From Rhabdornis inornatus (Eukaryota; Chordata; Aves; Passeriformes; Rhabdornithidae), in the NCBI GenBank assembly GCA_013397075.1, contig VWZS01007479.1:1079041-1143040 (forward strand): DNA of 64,000 nt. Direction: 5' to 3'. A program made the position numbers and the translations under genes. Below, piece by piece: positions 12,722 to 25,425 of the stretch. Positions within the stretch are counted from its first letter, which is position 1, and the number at the start of each line of letters is the position of its first letter. The notes beneath the pieces were generated by a model. The model had not been told where the DNA came from, did not search any database, and worked only from the letters and a program-made list of their open reading frames with translations.

Positions 12722-12805
12722 AATAATTAGCAGTGGGAACTATAGAGTTTCATCAAAATCAAAACATTTCCATAGGAATAGATCAGCTGTGGCAAAAAAA
12801 ACTTG
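12722..12805 (+). other. Exon-like module, 84 bp, frame-preserving length
   Basis: A very strong acceptor (ttgttttctttctttttgcag, AG at 12720-12721) is followed by exactly 84 bp and a good donor (TTG|GTAAGAA, GT at 12806). One of the three frames (offset 1) is open throughout and starts Ile-Ile-Ser-Ser-Gly-Asn-Tyr-Arg-Val-Ser-Ser-Lys; the other two contain stops at the very start. The predicted peptide is basic and serine-rich, and I do not recognise it. The length divisible by three would suit a cassette exon, but a pseudo-exon is the default explanation. Confidence 0.25.
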
Positions 12806-15800
12806 GTAAGAATAAGTTATGATATCTCATTTCACCAACATGGAAACATTTCTGTTAATTTCACTTGAATGTTTATATTAAAATATGAATTTTTATGTCC
12901 TGTGTTTACATATTTTCCTTAAATTGGTGTCTAACTGGTTTTTAATGTTTTAATACTCTGCACATTTTTCAGAGCACCTATTGTTTTTTTTGGCTTGGAA
13001 AAGATAAAAATTTTAGCTATTCATTCTGACAGGGACCCAGGTTTTCCGAAATGTCAGCATTTCTCTGGAATAGAACCTCTGGGTCGTAGCCAGGTCTAAG
13101 TCCTTCTTATTGTAAATGAGGCTATATTCATTAGACATCCAGCCATGGCACACTTATCTTACAGGAACATATATCTCCAGCTTCGTGGCTGGGCCAAGGC
13201 AGGGATCATAACTGGCACATGGGCCTGACATAGATTCATTCCTAATGAAACACTTCTAACATAAAAGTGATTAAGCCAGCAGCATGCCAGAAAAATGACT
13301 CTAAAATCTATTGTTTTCGGGGAAGATCTGGTCTCTGGAGTTGTATCTAAAGCCACTCGTAGGATTCTATATGCTGACAGAACCCTATAGAATGACACAA
13401 AACCTTTCTCTTTGTATGAAGCCCTGTAGGATTTTTCCATAACTAGGTAACCCCCCAGGTTAAATTAATCAAGTGATTCAGCACAGAAACAGGCAGAAGT
13501 CAGGCTGGGGGAGTGGGAGGAGGAAGGAGAGCAGCAGTGATTTGGGCTTCTTGTGGCTGCCTGAGCTGAGGTTGGTAGCTGTGCATTAGATACAGTTCAA
13601 AACATGATGCAGATGTGGAGCACCGAGGTACTGTATATACACACAGGGTCCTGTAAGGTGAAAAAAGGGGGGGAGAGAGCAGATCATTCAGTAGTTGAAA
13701 AGTATCTGATTGCCTAATGTAAACTGTGATTAGTGGCTCGGTGCCTGGACAGTGAGTACTTTGCGGGCCCCCAAATACAGTCCCCAAATCAGCGTGTGTG
13801 CTGCCAATCTGTCAGGCAGCCCAGCTGTAACACTTTCTGGCATTGCAATGTCTTCAGCTGGTTTGTGTCAGAGCCGGCCAGTGCAGGGGGAGGCTTTCCA
13901 GAAGTTGGCTATTGAGTGTCTGTCTGCCTGGATCAAGGGTGTTGCCAGTTTGACATCGCAGCCAGGGGCTGCCACATCTGGCTGCAGAGCCATTAGGGAA
14001 AGAGAAAGGTGGGGGCAGCCTGCAGGATCCAGAGCTGGGACAAACCCCAACAACAGTGAAGGCTGCGGGTCTGAAAACACGGGACTTCTGGAGAAAGTTG
14101 AGACCACTGCATGGAGAAAGGTTTTGAAGTGCTCAGAGCACAGCCTAAAATTCACAAGTGGCATTAAACTCCCGAATCAAATTGGGTCTCAATGCCCTAA
14201 GCATGCAGACCTCTCGTTGAGCCTTTTCCTCCCTGTTACAAATTGATATTTTATTAGCTCAAAGCCAGATGCTTCCCCTTAAAACAGATTAATCTCCAGT
14301 TCATCATATCACCAGAGACTGAGTGAGGCGAGGGGTAGCAGCCCTGCCAAACACGTGTGAAGTGAACAAGACCCCCACCTACTGCGGGAGGAGAAACTAA
14401 AAGAGGAAGCAAACACTTTTTTTCTTTCTTTTTTAATAAAGCACTAGTGTGTTTTATGTGATACCTTCAATTTTCTTCAGTGCAGATGGGGCTGACCCAA
14501 AAATCCATACAACCCTGGCAGGTAAACAGAGATGGTTACTGCTGCACAAACCACAGCAATCCCAAAGGACAAAGCTGTTCCCATGCAAGGGGCAAGGCAA
14601 GGATGCAATGGGCCACAGCAGAGAAGAGCCTGGAAAGGGATTCTTTAAGAGGATCTTGAATCAAGGGTTAATTGTTTCCAAATGACCACTGTGTGGGAGA
14701 CTATTATGGGATGGGACCCATTCAGGATTGGTTTAAAGCTGCTGGTTAGGTACCTTAAAAGAGGGCTAAGCAGCAGCAGCTGTTTTACATTTAAAGTGAC
14801 TGAAGTGAGTAGTGAATTACTGTGGGAGACAAATGAGCCCATGACATGATTGGACCTGGGACGGCTCTCCCAAGTGGCCACTTGTTTCATGAGAACTCCA
14901 ACCCCCAGGCTCTGCATTTGAGTATCAAAGGCACAAATAGCACCAATTAATTCAGATTAGCCCAAGAGAGAGCAAGCAGCCAGGTTAGCTGCCTCTTTAT
15001 GGATGCAAGAACCCTTGTTGCTGTCATCTCTCCCATCTTTGGGGTGCCCCTCTCCACCCTCGGGTTCTTGTCTTGTTATTCCAGATTGTTTCTTGAGGAA
15101 CGCGTGGGGAGCAGTGGTGTTAAATAAGAAGCCAGCAAGGCAAGAGGAGCTGTCTTGGTTTAAACTATCCCCTAGCAATAAGAGTTACTAACGAGGCAGT
15201 GTGCTGGGGGCCTTGTGTTTTCTGCCCAGGAATTCAGCGCCCTGGCACAGCTCACTTTAGTTTACCCTAATAAGCACACAGTCAGGTTCAATTTTTCTTT
15301 GGGGTAAGAATACAGAAAACATAAGATAGATCAGAATTAGGAGTCTACAGCTGAGATAAACTGTCTGGACTATGGTTTACCAGTCAGATTTCAAGCCAAA
15401 ATCCAGTCTCTGACAGCTTTGCCAGATACGCTGGACTAACCACCAACCATTTTCTCTTCTTTTTTTTTTTCTTTATTATTATTCTATATCACCTGTAATT
15501 TGCGATATAAAACCCTTTACTCTCACTGCTAAGTGCAGCTGCAAAGTGCCCAGAGCCGTCTGAGCCCCCACTTTGGGATTCAACATTCAGGTTGGTGACT
15601 TCCTGGCGATGCCGAGGGCTTGCGTCAGCCTTCCCAGAATTGTGAGGAAGAAACAGTCCCGTGCTATTTACCAACCTGCATTAGTCAAAATACTGCATTT
15701 TAAAGCCCCTTAAGTTGTTATACATCATCATATAAGTCATCACAAAATAGTGAGTGTGAATTCCTAAGAATTATGTTGACATGGAAATTGTCAGCAGAAG

Positions 15801-16320
15801 TGCTGGAAATTTACATCTCCTCATATATCTGTACTCGTATCCTCCATAGAAATTAACATATTATAACACTAATATTTCAAGGTAATGTTTTCTCATGAGG
15901 ATGCCATATTTTATCAGTTAATATCATCTGCGTAAAAACTATTCAATTACAGTATCAAGCAACGTGTGATTAATACTAATATCACTAATGTAATGGCAAC
16001 TTTGTAAGGTGTCATCATAGCTGTTCAGGCAGCTGGAAATGGTAGGAAGAGGAAAAAAAATCATTCTTTTTAATTAAAAAAAGAAAAGTTCGATATCCAT
16101 GAAAACGAATGGCCAATGATATCTGGAGTGTTGTCCTACCCTGCCTAGAGAGTGGAAGTTGGGCCAGAGATCTTAGTGGGGCAAGGATTACACCCCACAA
16201 CCTTCATGCTGATGTGTTCAGCCTTGAGCTTCATTCCTTGTATCCATACATTATGAACTGTAAGCATGGGAGGAACTCAAGTCTTTTACCCAAGAAGCAA
16301 GGAAACCACTCCTAAAATGT

Positions 16321-16368
16321 ATATTATTATTACTATTATTATTATTATTATTACTATTATTATTATTT
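16321..16368 (+). repeat. (ATT)n microsatellite
   Basis: About sixteen ATT units run with two ACT interruptions that divide the array. Such interruptions usually mark an older, more stable repeat. No gene is nearby. Confidence 0.97.
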
Positions 16369-18294
16369 CAGAGGTGCTGTTGAAAAGTCCTTGGATGCTT
16401 ATTTCTCTCTGCTTTTATCTTCACACAGCAGGAATGAGGGACCTGGGGCAGAAAACTGTATTAGTACAAGGATTATCAAGGTGTGAGGAAACCTGAGCTG
16501 GAATCTGCCTTTCCTAGGAAACACAATATTTTTTTTAAACAGCAATAACCCTGCTTTGTCCCTCTGGACCCTGAGTCCTGTGAAGGACAGGGTTCTCAAG
16601 AGGAAGAATCTTAGAGGAGCTCCCAAAAGGCACAGAAATGAAGAAAGAGGCAGGATATCATCAACTGTTTACAAAGCTAAAGCTTCCAAAATTGAGAATG
16701 CCTGTAACACACCATTGCAGATAGAACAGCTCCCCTTCTCCCTTAACCTGCAGATTTGTTGCCAAAGCTGAGTAGTTCTGTAATGAATAATTTATTCCAA
16801 ATCATTTCCCTCTTCAGGAATTGTCAGAAGGGGATCATGATTTTTTTACATGTGTATGTTGTACATACCACTGACACTGTCCGAGGCAGTCATAGGAGAG
16901 CTGTAGGACTTGCATCTCACATGAGCCAAGTTTTCCAAGATTTCTCCCAGCCTTTTGCCCAAGGATGAATTCCAGGCTATTCACACAGACTTGCCTTATC
17001 ATCCTGTGAATCCTTTTGGGTCTGTAGCTCATCCACATGCATATTCACAATTTCAAATTCAAGCTGTCTTGACAAGATGCTTAGGTCACATGGCCATATC
17101 TGTTCCCAAATTGGAAATGGGTGATTTGGAATCAGCATCCCAAACCCGTGCCCACATCCAAAATCCTCTTCCCACAGAAAAATCTCTATCGTGTTCCTGA
17201 AGCTCACTTTTCCAGACATGTTCCTGCTCATGTACATCTAAAAGAAGATTCATGGAAAGTGCTGAAAAACCTGGCCCAAGTGAATTGGTTTGAATGTTGG
17301 GATAGTACAAAACCCAGTTTTGGCAGCATTCCCCTAATTTATTTCACCAATTTAGGCAGATTTTACAAAGGCAGCTAAGCAAAAAATGAAAAGGGGACTC
17401 TAACAATTCTGAATCGTAAACACATTTTGAGCAGATTGTGCAAAGCAATTCAACTAAAATTAGATTATGAAAAGTACACTAAGTAAAACTGTATTATGGA
17501 AATGTTATGAAATTAATTAATCTAAGAAGCAGCATTGCCACCAGCATGTGCTGGCCCTGTAAACTCCTGAGTGCATTTGTTCCACTCAGCCTTCATTCCA
17601 GCTGAAGTTAACACGAGTCAGAGACGTGACATTTCTAGGTCTGTGACCCCAGTGAATATTGTGACCCATTGCAGTTTTCCATTTGATCCTTAATTTGAGC
17701 CTGGTCAGTGACACTTGCATCCACTAAGAATTGCTCTGGTGACCACAGGGTGACAGGTGGTTACAACCAGTACAGCATTTCTTTAATGGGTTTAGTTACC
17801 AGTGTGGGTTGTTACTCAGCTAAACCAATAAATAATATATTTTCAATTAATAGACAAATCTTAGAAGGATTTGTACAATATGTAGAGCTAAATGAAGAAA
17901 CACATTATAATTATATGGTAATTTGTTAAAATGATCATTAATACTTCTGTTGTTAATTATCTAATGGCAGAAAATTACTGAGGGTAAAAGTAATTTGCCC
18001 TTTGTAATTGCTTATTAGGTTGTAGGATAATCATTTTGTTTTCTTTGCATAGCACTATTTATTGCCTTTTTCTTCTGACAGTAGCTGAAGTATATATGAG
18101 GTCAGAAGTTACTGGATACTTTTCCGAAGAAACAAGAGCTCATTTTTGGTTGAAGGTCAACAGAGGACATCAACCATGATTGCTACATACAGTGCTCACT
18201 ATAAAAAAAAATTTAAAATTTGGAAAGAACACAATACAAAGTGAAAATTATACTTTTGGCTATAGACTATCTGCACATAATTTTATAAAACAAC

Positions 18295-18440
18295 CATGTA
18301 TGAGTGGTTACTACACATAGCAAAGGACCACAAGTAGTGCACTTGTGCTCCTGGTTCTGCCAGAGATTTGCTGTATGGCTTTGGGTGAGATACATGACAT
18401 TATCTGCAGTTCCTCACAGCTGTGTACGTGACTTCTGAAA
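18295..18440 (+). mobile_element. MIR/CORE-SINE-type relic
   Basis: The order of blocks matches the MIR plus strand: 'tatgagtggttactaca' (compare 'catagtggttaagagcac'), then 'gctcctggttctgccagagatttgctgtatggctttgggtgag' (compare 'cggctctgccacttactagctgtgtgaccttgggcaag'), then 'tctgcagttcctca' (compare 'tgcctcagtttcctca'). The tRNA-related head and the core are both visible. Heavily diverged, recognised by eye only. Confidence 0.6.
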
Positions 18441-18700
18441 AAAGAGCTTCTGTGCCAAAAATTATTATGGATTTCACCTCTGTTCATTTTTCCCACCTTA
18501 AGGGTGAGTAAATGATTCCTTGAATGCAGGGGCTCTGATTCACCTCTTCCCTCATGTTAATCAAGAGTAGATTTTAAAGGCATTTTTTCTCTGAGAAACA
18601 TGTTCCCAGAATACATGTTAAACTCTGAATAACTTATTGGGACCACAGAAAGAAAAAGTCAGAATCTTTTGTTTCAATATTCTTGAAGCAAATAATTTCC

Positions 18701-18720
18701 TTTTTTTTTTTTTTTTTTTT
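18701..18720. repeat. Poly(T)20 tract
   Basis: Twenty consecutive T residues. An A-rich tract follows about 180 bp downstream, so the two could pair if the region were transcribed. Confidence 0.97.
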
Positions 18721-18897
18721 CAGAAGGATATTTTTAGAACAAAGTTAAACTTACACTTCAAAAGTTTAAAATAATAGCAACTTTCAAGTGAATGAAACAT
18801 TTAATGTAATGCATGGGGTTTTTTCCAGGTTCAATTTCGGTCAGAAAACTGAAACTTCTCTTTAATTTCTTTTCCTTCTATTTTTCAGAGAGCAAAC

Positions 18898-18933
18898 AGG
18901 AAAAGGAAAAAAAATAGAAAAAAAAAAAAAAGG
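18898..18933. repeat. A-rich tract
   Basis: Mostly A with scattered G, including an uninterrupted A run near 18918-18931. Low-complexity sequence with no recognisable element attached. Confidence 0.9.
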
Positions 18934-19264
18934 AAGTACAATGTTAGCTTGCTCTTTAGCATATATTGAGTATTCCTTAAAAAGCATTGACATTTGAAAA
19001 TGCATCCCCAGATGGCTTCTCACAAACCACACAGAATCATAGGTGAAGAGGGCAGGGCAGAACCCAAAGTAGGGAGGAATCTGAAGCAGTGGGATTTGGG
19101 GGTAAAGGAAGCAAATGGGGCAGGAATTAAGGCAATGGGACTCTGGGAAAGAGGGGGCCCCAGAGTAAACTCCCCCTCACATAACTTACATATGCCTGTA
19201 AACCACACTGCTGACGAATCACAGTTTTTATAGATAATCTGTGGGTGATACATAGGAAAATATG

Positions 19265-19355
19265 GTATTCATCAAATTCTGATCAGCAACAATCCCACTG
19301 AAGTCCATGGGACTGCACAGGCAGGAGCCAGATGTGAAGAGTCAGAATCAGGCCC
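19265..19355. mobile_element. Possible ancient palindromic repeat
   Basis: The block 'aaattctgatcag...cccactgaagtccatgggact...gtcagaatcaggccc' has inverted ends ATTCTGA (19276-19282) and TCAGAAT (19342-19348). It resembles an old, unnamed (to me) amniote interspersed family with phrases such as 'ccactgaagtcaatgggac' and 'agaatcaggccc', which I associate with turtle and crocodile DNA. The identification is from memory and weak. It could be a degraded non-autonomous DNA transposon. Confidence 0.33.
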
Positions 19356-21539
19356 ACTGCACATGCACACAGGCTGCCAAGCACACAGTGTTTTGATATC
19401 AGTTTGGGAAAAGATCTTCAATTTAAACCTGGAGTTCAAGCTGACTTAAAAATGAGACCTGTAAATATGGAAGTTGTCATCAGTAAAGCTCAGTTAGCAT
19501 GTTCCCAGGTGAAAACTGATGTCTTGTGAGGGCTAGGGGTGAATCTCTACCCAGCAAAGCATCACATGTTTGCCATCATGACAGCAGATTTTCTTGCAGA
19601 ATGATGCCCAAATGCAAGTGATTACATGGGGTGTAGTGAGAAGCACTAGGGCCATTCACACATAATCACAGAGTAGATGGAGCAGAGATGGGTGTCAGCC
19701 AGCCTCCGGATCCAAGCACATTTGGATGGGAGAGAAGTTCAGATCTTGATCCAAACTTTGTTGTTCAGACCTGCCTCTCGTTGTCAGGAGGTGGCTTCTG
19801 GCCAACTCCATCTTCCTTGAGTGATCTCACTTCACCAAACAACAGGTGGGATGTCCATTTAACTTAACTGGCGGGAAAAAAATCTTCATCCTTAAGCAGA
19901 TGCTATTTTTGGTGGTCTTTAATAGGCACACGAGGGGAATAGAAGATAATTAGCCCTTTTACGCCACTTCTCCCCATACACCTCAATTTTCCAGCTTGCT
20001 CCCTTTTTTCCATGGCAATTCCCCCACTCACTGTTCAGGGGGATGTTGACAGTCTCCTTTTTGGATGCTCAGCCTTCTGGAAGGCTTTGCTCTCTGCAGG
20101 CAGAGCTGTCTGGCACACAGCCATTGACAGAGAGCTGGAGTTTGCTCTGAAGTCCCAATGCAATCATGCACTGTCTGCTGCCTGCTGCTCCACAGTGCTG
20201 CAGGAGCTTAAAAAAGACTCCTCCAGTCCTGTCAGAAAGACAACAGAATTATTAAAGCAGCAGCTCTTCAGGTGTTCAGAAGGACTGTGGGAACCAGGGG
20301 CAGAAACTGATGGCAAAGAATTATCTGCCCCTTACTCTAAAATGCAGTGGAGTAGGAGGGATGTGGATGTTGCAGAAGAAACAATGCCAAATATTGCTGC
20401 ATGAATGGTGTCACTATCATATTTGAGTGGATCTAGGTCCCTTATATTCATTGTTATGGTGGCTTTGGACTGTCAAAGTTAAAAAAATATCTACTCCTAG
20501 CCTCTGTTTAGCCTCTCTCCTTCCCACAGACCCAGGAAAATGTGGTAACCCTTGGAGAAATCCACATTAAATTAAAACAGCGTGCAAGAATCTGTTTTCC
20601 CAATTCTACCCTGTGAGATGGAAGCAATGGCAGCATCCATAAGCAGCAACTTGAAAATCATCTGACACCTATGGATCCCCAAGGCTCTTTGGTGAGGTAC
20701 AGAGCCTCATGTGAGAGCAAAGTTAATGTGTGACTTGTTAAAGGCAGAGCGAGGAGAAGGACAAAGGTCTCTTGGCCATGTGCCTGTCCCACTCTCCCCC
20801 TGTTTCACTATAGCTCAAAACTTAATATTTTCTTGTTATTAAGCATTAACTTCTTAACCTTAGCAGCCTCATTCCCTACTCACTTCTGAATGCTCTGCAA
20901 TATATTATATTCCTATACTGATTCTGTATTTTTTGAAATACCATCAATTCCAAGTGATTGTCTTTTTGACTAACCAGTTTCTGAACTCTAAGACTTTTTA
21001 TGTGGAAGACAGCCAACCTCCATCTTTCCAGAAGTCAGGCCCTAAACTAAGAACCAAAACCACAAACCAGCCCTGAAATCTTTGGCTTACTCCATCGCTA
21101 GGCATGTTGTTGCCTAGAAAAGGCTTAGTCACAGCAATTTCTAGATTGCTAAACTTCCCACTGTCTACTTTCTTGGCTTAGGCACCAGAATTCTCGTGTT
21201 AACAACTTATGGAGCACTTCTCTGTCTGTACAGGAGCATCCTCTTTAAGGTGGTGACATAACCATACACTGAGCTGGGGTTTTTTGTGGGGGATGTGGAG
21301 AGGGCTCTGTTCACATCTGCTCTTCACAAATGCCTTCCTTCAACCCTTGCAGCTTCCACAGCTCCCCCCTCTTGCGCTGCCCTGCCTGACTCTGAGCATC
21401 CTATTAACCCAGCAGCTTGACTTAAAAAACAGCAAGTCAGCATTTTGTTTGCAAGATGTATTATTTTATTAATAAGAAATATAAACTCTTGCAAGCCTGC
21501 AGTAGGAAAGAGGGTAGAGAAAGCCAACTAAGTCAATGT

Positions 21540-21660
21540 GAAGCACTTTTTCCCCATCTCCAGATGAGCATGCTAGGACACAAAGCAACATATCCTGCAT
21601 TATCCAGCAGCTCTCTGAATGAATACTTTCCTGGCTGTGACAGAACGTAAACTGCTTTAG
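21540..21660 (-). mobile_element. Possible MIR-like relic
   Basis: 'ccccatctccagatgagcatgctaggacacaaagcaac' loosely parallels the reverse-complement MIR phrase 'acagatgaggaaactgaggcacagagaggttaagtaac'. Later blocks are not convincing. A chance resemblance cannot be excluded. Confidence 0.25.
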
Positions 21661-21991
21661 CCTCACTCTCCTCCTGACAGACCTTCTAATTATCTCAGCT
21701 GTTTACAGCGCTCAGGCCCTCTGCTACCAATTTCTCCATTATTCTGACAGTCAACAAACTAGACCTATTAGAGCACAGCACAATTCTTGCCCAAGGCAGG
21801 AACTTTGTGAGACCACAAATCGTCTCGGTATTAAAAGTCGGTGCATAAGAACTGCCCTCAGCTTTAGCGCTAAATTGCTGGTTTGGAGACATTCATTGCT
21901 GTATATTGTATTTCCACTATATTCCGCTTTAATAGACTTCGTGCTGAAGTGTGTAAGAAGAGTTTTAAAGCCTGAGGTGGCAAGTAGACCC

Positions 21992-22005
21992 TTTTTTTTT
22001 TTTTT
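21992..22005. repeat. Poly(T)14 tract
   Basis: Fourteen consecutive T residues in a T-rich stretch continuing to about 22040. Nothing else is associated with it. Confidence 0.95.
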
Positions 22006-25000
22006 ACAATTTTATATATTTTTCCATCTTTTTTGTTTGTCACCTTATATTGCGAGGTTGGCTTGCATACATAAAACAACACTGCAGTCATGCAAGAATA
22101 TCTAATAGTGGAAGGCACAGATTTTACCATTAGGAGTTCAACAACAGGGTTTGGGCAATGCAAGATTTGTTATTCTTTGATTTGTACAGGGCCTCAGATT
22201 TAAGATTATTTCTTTCATGCTTTGGAATATTTTATTTTCCTATTTGGCAAAGCTAACTTGGTTTTGTTCTAATCTCCTGATATCAAAGTAGTTAGGGCCC
22301 AGTAAGAATAATAGTTAGAGAGGGAGATTACAGTTTCTATTAATAATTTGCATCCATTTGTTTAAGCAATGTTTATTCAAGGTTCAGAAAGCTCTTAGAA
22401 AATTGTGTTTATTAATTAGTGTACACAACACTCTATTAAGTATTTATGTATGGCCTGTCTGCAGATTTCTCTTAGTTTGAGCTAGTACAGGATTTATTTT
22501 GACTAAACACATAGGAACCATTTGATTCAGGTATCCTTGTATCTGAAACCTGGATTAATTTTCAATATTATCTTAAATTCACAGTGTCTGCAGGTACATA
22601 TTAGGTTCCAGTCTCCCATGTTACTTATCAAAGTGTAGAAATAATTCCAGATGTCTAAGATACACATTATTATCAAGCTGATATTAATGACTAGTACCAC
22701 CAATTAGCCCAAGCCACAAAAGCTCCAACTATATTTTCCTGAGCAATTTGATTGATCCTAACACAGCCAGGAATACTCTCACAGTAAATTTCATTCAGCC
22801 TTCTATTTGCCAAGCAAAAGTGGTTACATTTATGAAAAATTAAAGACTTTTAAATTTAAAAAAATCTTTTAAAGACCAAACCAAGGAGAAAATACAAAAA
22901 ATGTACATACACACCATTTCATCTAAACAGCATGTTGGAAAGAACGTGTGCTTTCACTGAACTATGTTACCTCTGCCTGCTGGAATGCTGGAATATAAAA
23001 TGACATGTTATATTAGATTCTACTGAATTTCAATTTTTCCTTCGAGGCATTTATAACGAAATAAAATATTTTCCAATGAAGACACTTTGAAAAGTGACAT
23101 TTCTTTCAGCAAAAGCTTCCTGAAGACAACTTCCAGTTTAGAGGCACAGGGCTGGGTGAGTTGTCACCTAGTCAATCACGTGAAATCATGTACTGGGCAT
23201 GGACATCATGGAACAACAGAGGGAAAGCCTTAGCACAGGATTTGTGGTAAAGACTCTTGCATTCCTGTGAGATCAGTGTCAGTACTGAGGCAAATCTAAC
23301 TCAAAAGCTGACCACTTAATAGCTTTAAAGTGTTCAAAGTTCCCAAGTTCTTCCAAACACAGCTTTGAAAGAGAAATGTGTCTGTGTTGCGCCGTGGTTT
23401 CACATTTCATCTTGCAGGATGTACTAATTTGGGCTAAATACTTCTGTGACTTAGTCAAACAAAACTTAAACCAAATTGTCAGGCCACATTGCTCTAAACA
23501 CAGATAACTCCAGGAGAACTGTGTGAGATTTGAAGTTTTGCTACTGAGATTAGGAGCAGCTCTAATGATTTCCATAGAACTTGTGTGAAATGTAAATTAG
23601 CAGAGTTTAGAGTAATTTGTCATCCTTTTAAATCTGTTTCCAAAAGTTGATTTCCTGTTCAGAAGAAGGGCATGCTCCTGGGTGAAAGCCAAGCTGAGAG
23701 CAGTCGGGCCCTAGATGCTATTTCTAATTGGCTTTGGATCAGATTCTCCAGTGGGATTCCCTGGATTTCTGCCTGCCAGAGGACAGCTTCTCTGCACAGA
23801 AGACTCATGTCCACAGCCTTAGCCATGTCTGGAGTATCTCTCAGGTAACAATGTTATTTTTCTCTCCCCTTATGGAAAATACAGGTTTCTGCTCTCAGAA
23901 CCAAGAAGGAATCAAAGTACAAAATGGATATGTCAGAAGTCCTTGAACCATGATGGATGGAACTGGTGTCGTACAAGGGGAAATAAATAAAATCATTGAG
24001 CTTTAACATGAAAGCAAGAGAGATTGGTTACTATTAGTTTTAGGGGCCCTGTATGTAAATAAATGTACTAAAATATTTTTTAAATAGTCTATCAGATGTT
24101 GTACTTTCATGTTTACTTATTTTTTAATCTGAAAGAAACCCATGTTGACAGGGCATACCAGCCCTTTTTTTAAGTTGACCTTAGTGAATTAATTTACTGG
24201 TAAGTATTTTGAAAGTATGTCTTAAGTAAATAACACATGAAGTAATTGAAAGAGAATTTCAGGCTTTTAACCACAGCTATTTGTAGTGTAGACCTAAGTC
24301 TGAGCTTTGGGTTCATCCAATTATGGTATCAAATCATTGCCATGTATACAATCAGCCCCAAGCGTGTGGGATGACAGTCAACACATCAGCCAGAATATCT
24401 GTAGGCAAGTCATTATGCACTGCAACCTTTACAGCTCTCAAAAACTAAGCAAGAATTGTTTTCAATTCTTGGCAAAACAGGCAAGCTTCTTAGTAACATC
24501 GTTTTGATATCAAGGATATGATGAGACTTCCTCTGAGACCTTGCAGAGCACCAGGGAAATGCTGGCATTGGAGGCTGTTTCAGACACAGCCTGTCTTAAC
24601 TGTTGGTCAAGCCTCTGTGGCACTTTTCACAGCTAAAATATTAATTTTGGTCACCTAGCCAGTACTATATTCATAAAATTGTAGTTTTTTTGTCTAAAAT
24701 TGCTGCTCCAAAATATAACTGGAAAATATATTAATTCTTCCCTCTTTCATGCCCTCGACCACTGACAGTTTCAGTTTTATGATTTCTGGTCTGGACCCCT
24801 CGCTAGCTCCAAAATTAATTAAACCAAACCAGTGGGATAGACTTAAATTCATATTGGCTTCTGGAAAGCAAAAAAAAGTAACCCTTGTCTATTATGGGAG
24901 GCTGGCAGCAACAGATTACATATTTAGGGAGCCTTGTTCCTGGTCGTTTCTGCAGCTTTCATTAAAAAGATATGCATGCTAATCGTGGAAATGGGAGGCA

Positions 25001-25084
25001 ACCTAGAAAAAAGATGTATTATTATGAGAGGCTGGGACGTTGTATTTGTGCATACAGCAGGGAAAACTATATTGAAATGAGTGC

Positions 25085-25425
25085 TAAAAACAGCCCAAGA
25101 GCGATGTGAGGAACGACAAGGAGGAAAATCCAGAGCCGGAGCATCGTAAGGGGAGCAGCGGAGTTGGAGTCAGAGATGCAGAAAGGAGAACAGGTGAGGG
25201 TCAGAAAGATAGAAAGGAGAGAGAGCAGCGCTGGGAGAAGACATGAGAAATTAGATCAGAATCTAAAAGCACTCAGGAGAGCAGGGAAAAAGGCAGAAAT
25301 TAGAACAGGAGCTAAGAGGAGAGCCGAAGAGGCAATAAAAACTCAAGGAGGAGAAAGAAAAACTGCAAGATGAAGAGAGGAGGACAGGAAAAAAAGGGCA
25401 AGAGATAAATATGAGGCAACATAAA
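25085..25425 (+). repeat. Purine-rich strand-asymmetric block
   Basis: For about 340 bp the plus strand is strongly enriched in A and G (roughly three-quarters purine by eye), with recurring agga, gaga and aggaga words but no fixed repeat unit. It includes five or so CpGs near its left edge and a good splice-donor match, ACAGGTGAGG, at 25188-25197. Possible readings are a degraded GA-rich low-complexity tract, a triplex-prone region, or a purine-rich exon of a non-coding RNA. Confidence 0.6.

Larger units (their letters stand above)
10457..18294. other. Non-coding sequence with exon-like module and ATT microsatellite
   Basis: No supportable gene. The longest open frame of the whole window lies here (13752-14246) in a GC-richer block. 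It has no recognisable domain and I attribute it to chance. Features listed separately are the exon-like module at 12722-12805 and the ATT repeat at 16321-16368. The GC-richer, repeat-free block 13500-14250 might be a conserved non-coding element, but nothing in it identifies a function. Confidence 0.7.

Noticed and set aside
13752..14246. 164-codon open frame, the longest in the window
   Set aside because: About one such frame is expected by chance in 64 kb at this composition. The translation shows no domain, signal or repeat, and no gene context surrounds it.
19020..19060. 'cacagaatcatagg' looks like a CR1 terminal repeat
   Set aside because: The following bases do not continue into any CR1 3' end wording I know; probably chance.
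20012..20404. 130-codon open frame on the plus strand
   Set aside because: No recognisable family, and no promoter or splice support. Length is within chance expectation.
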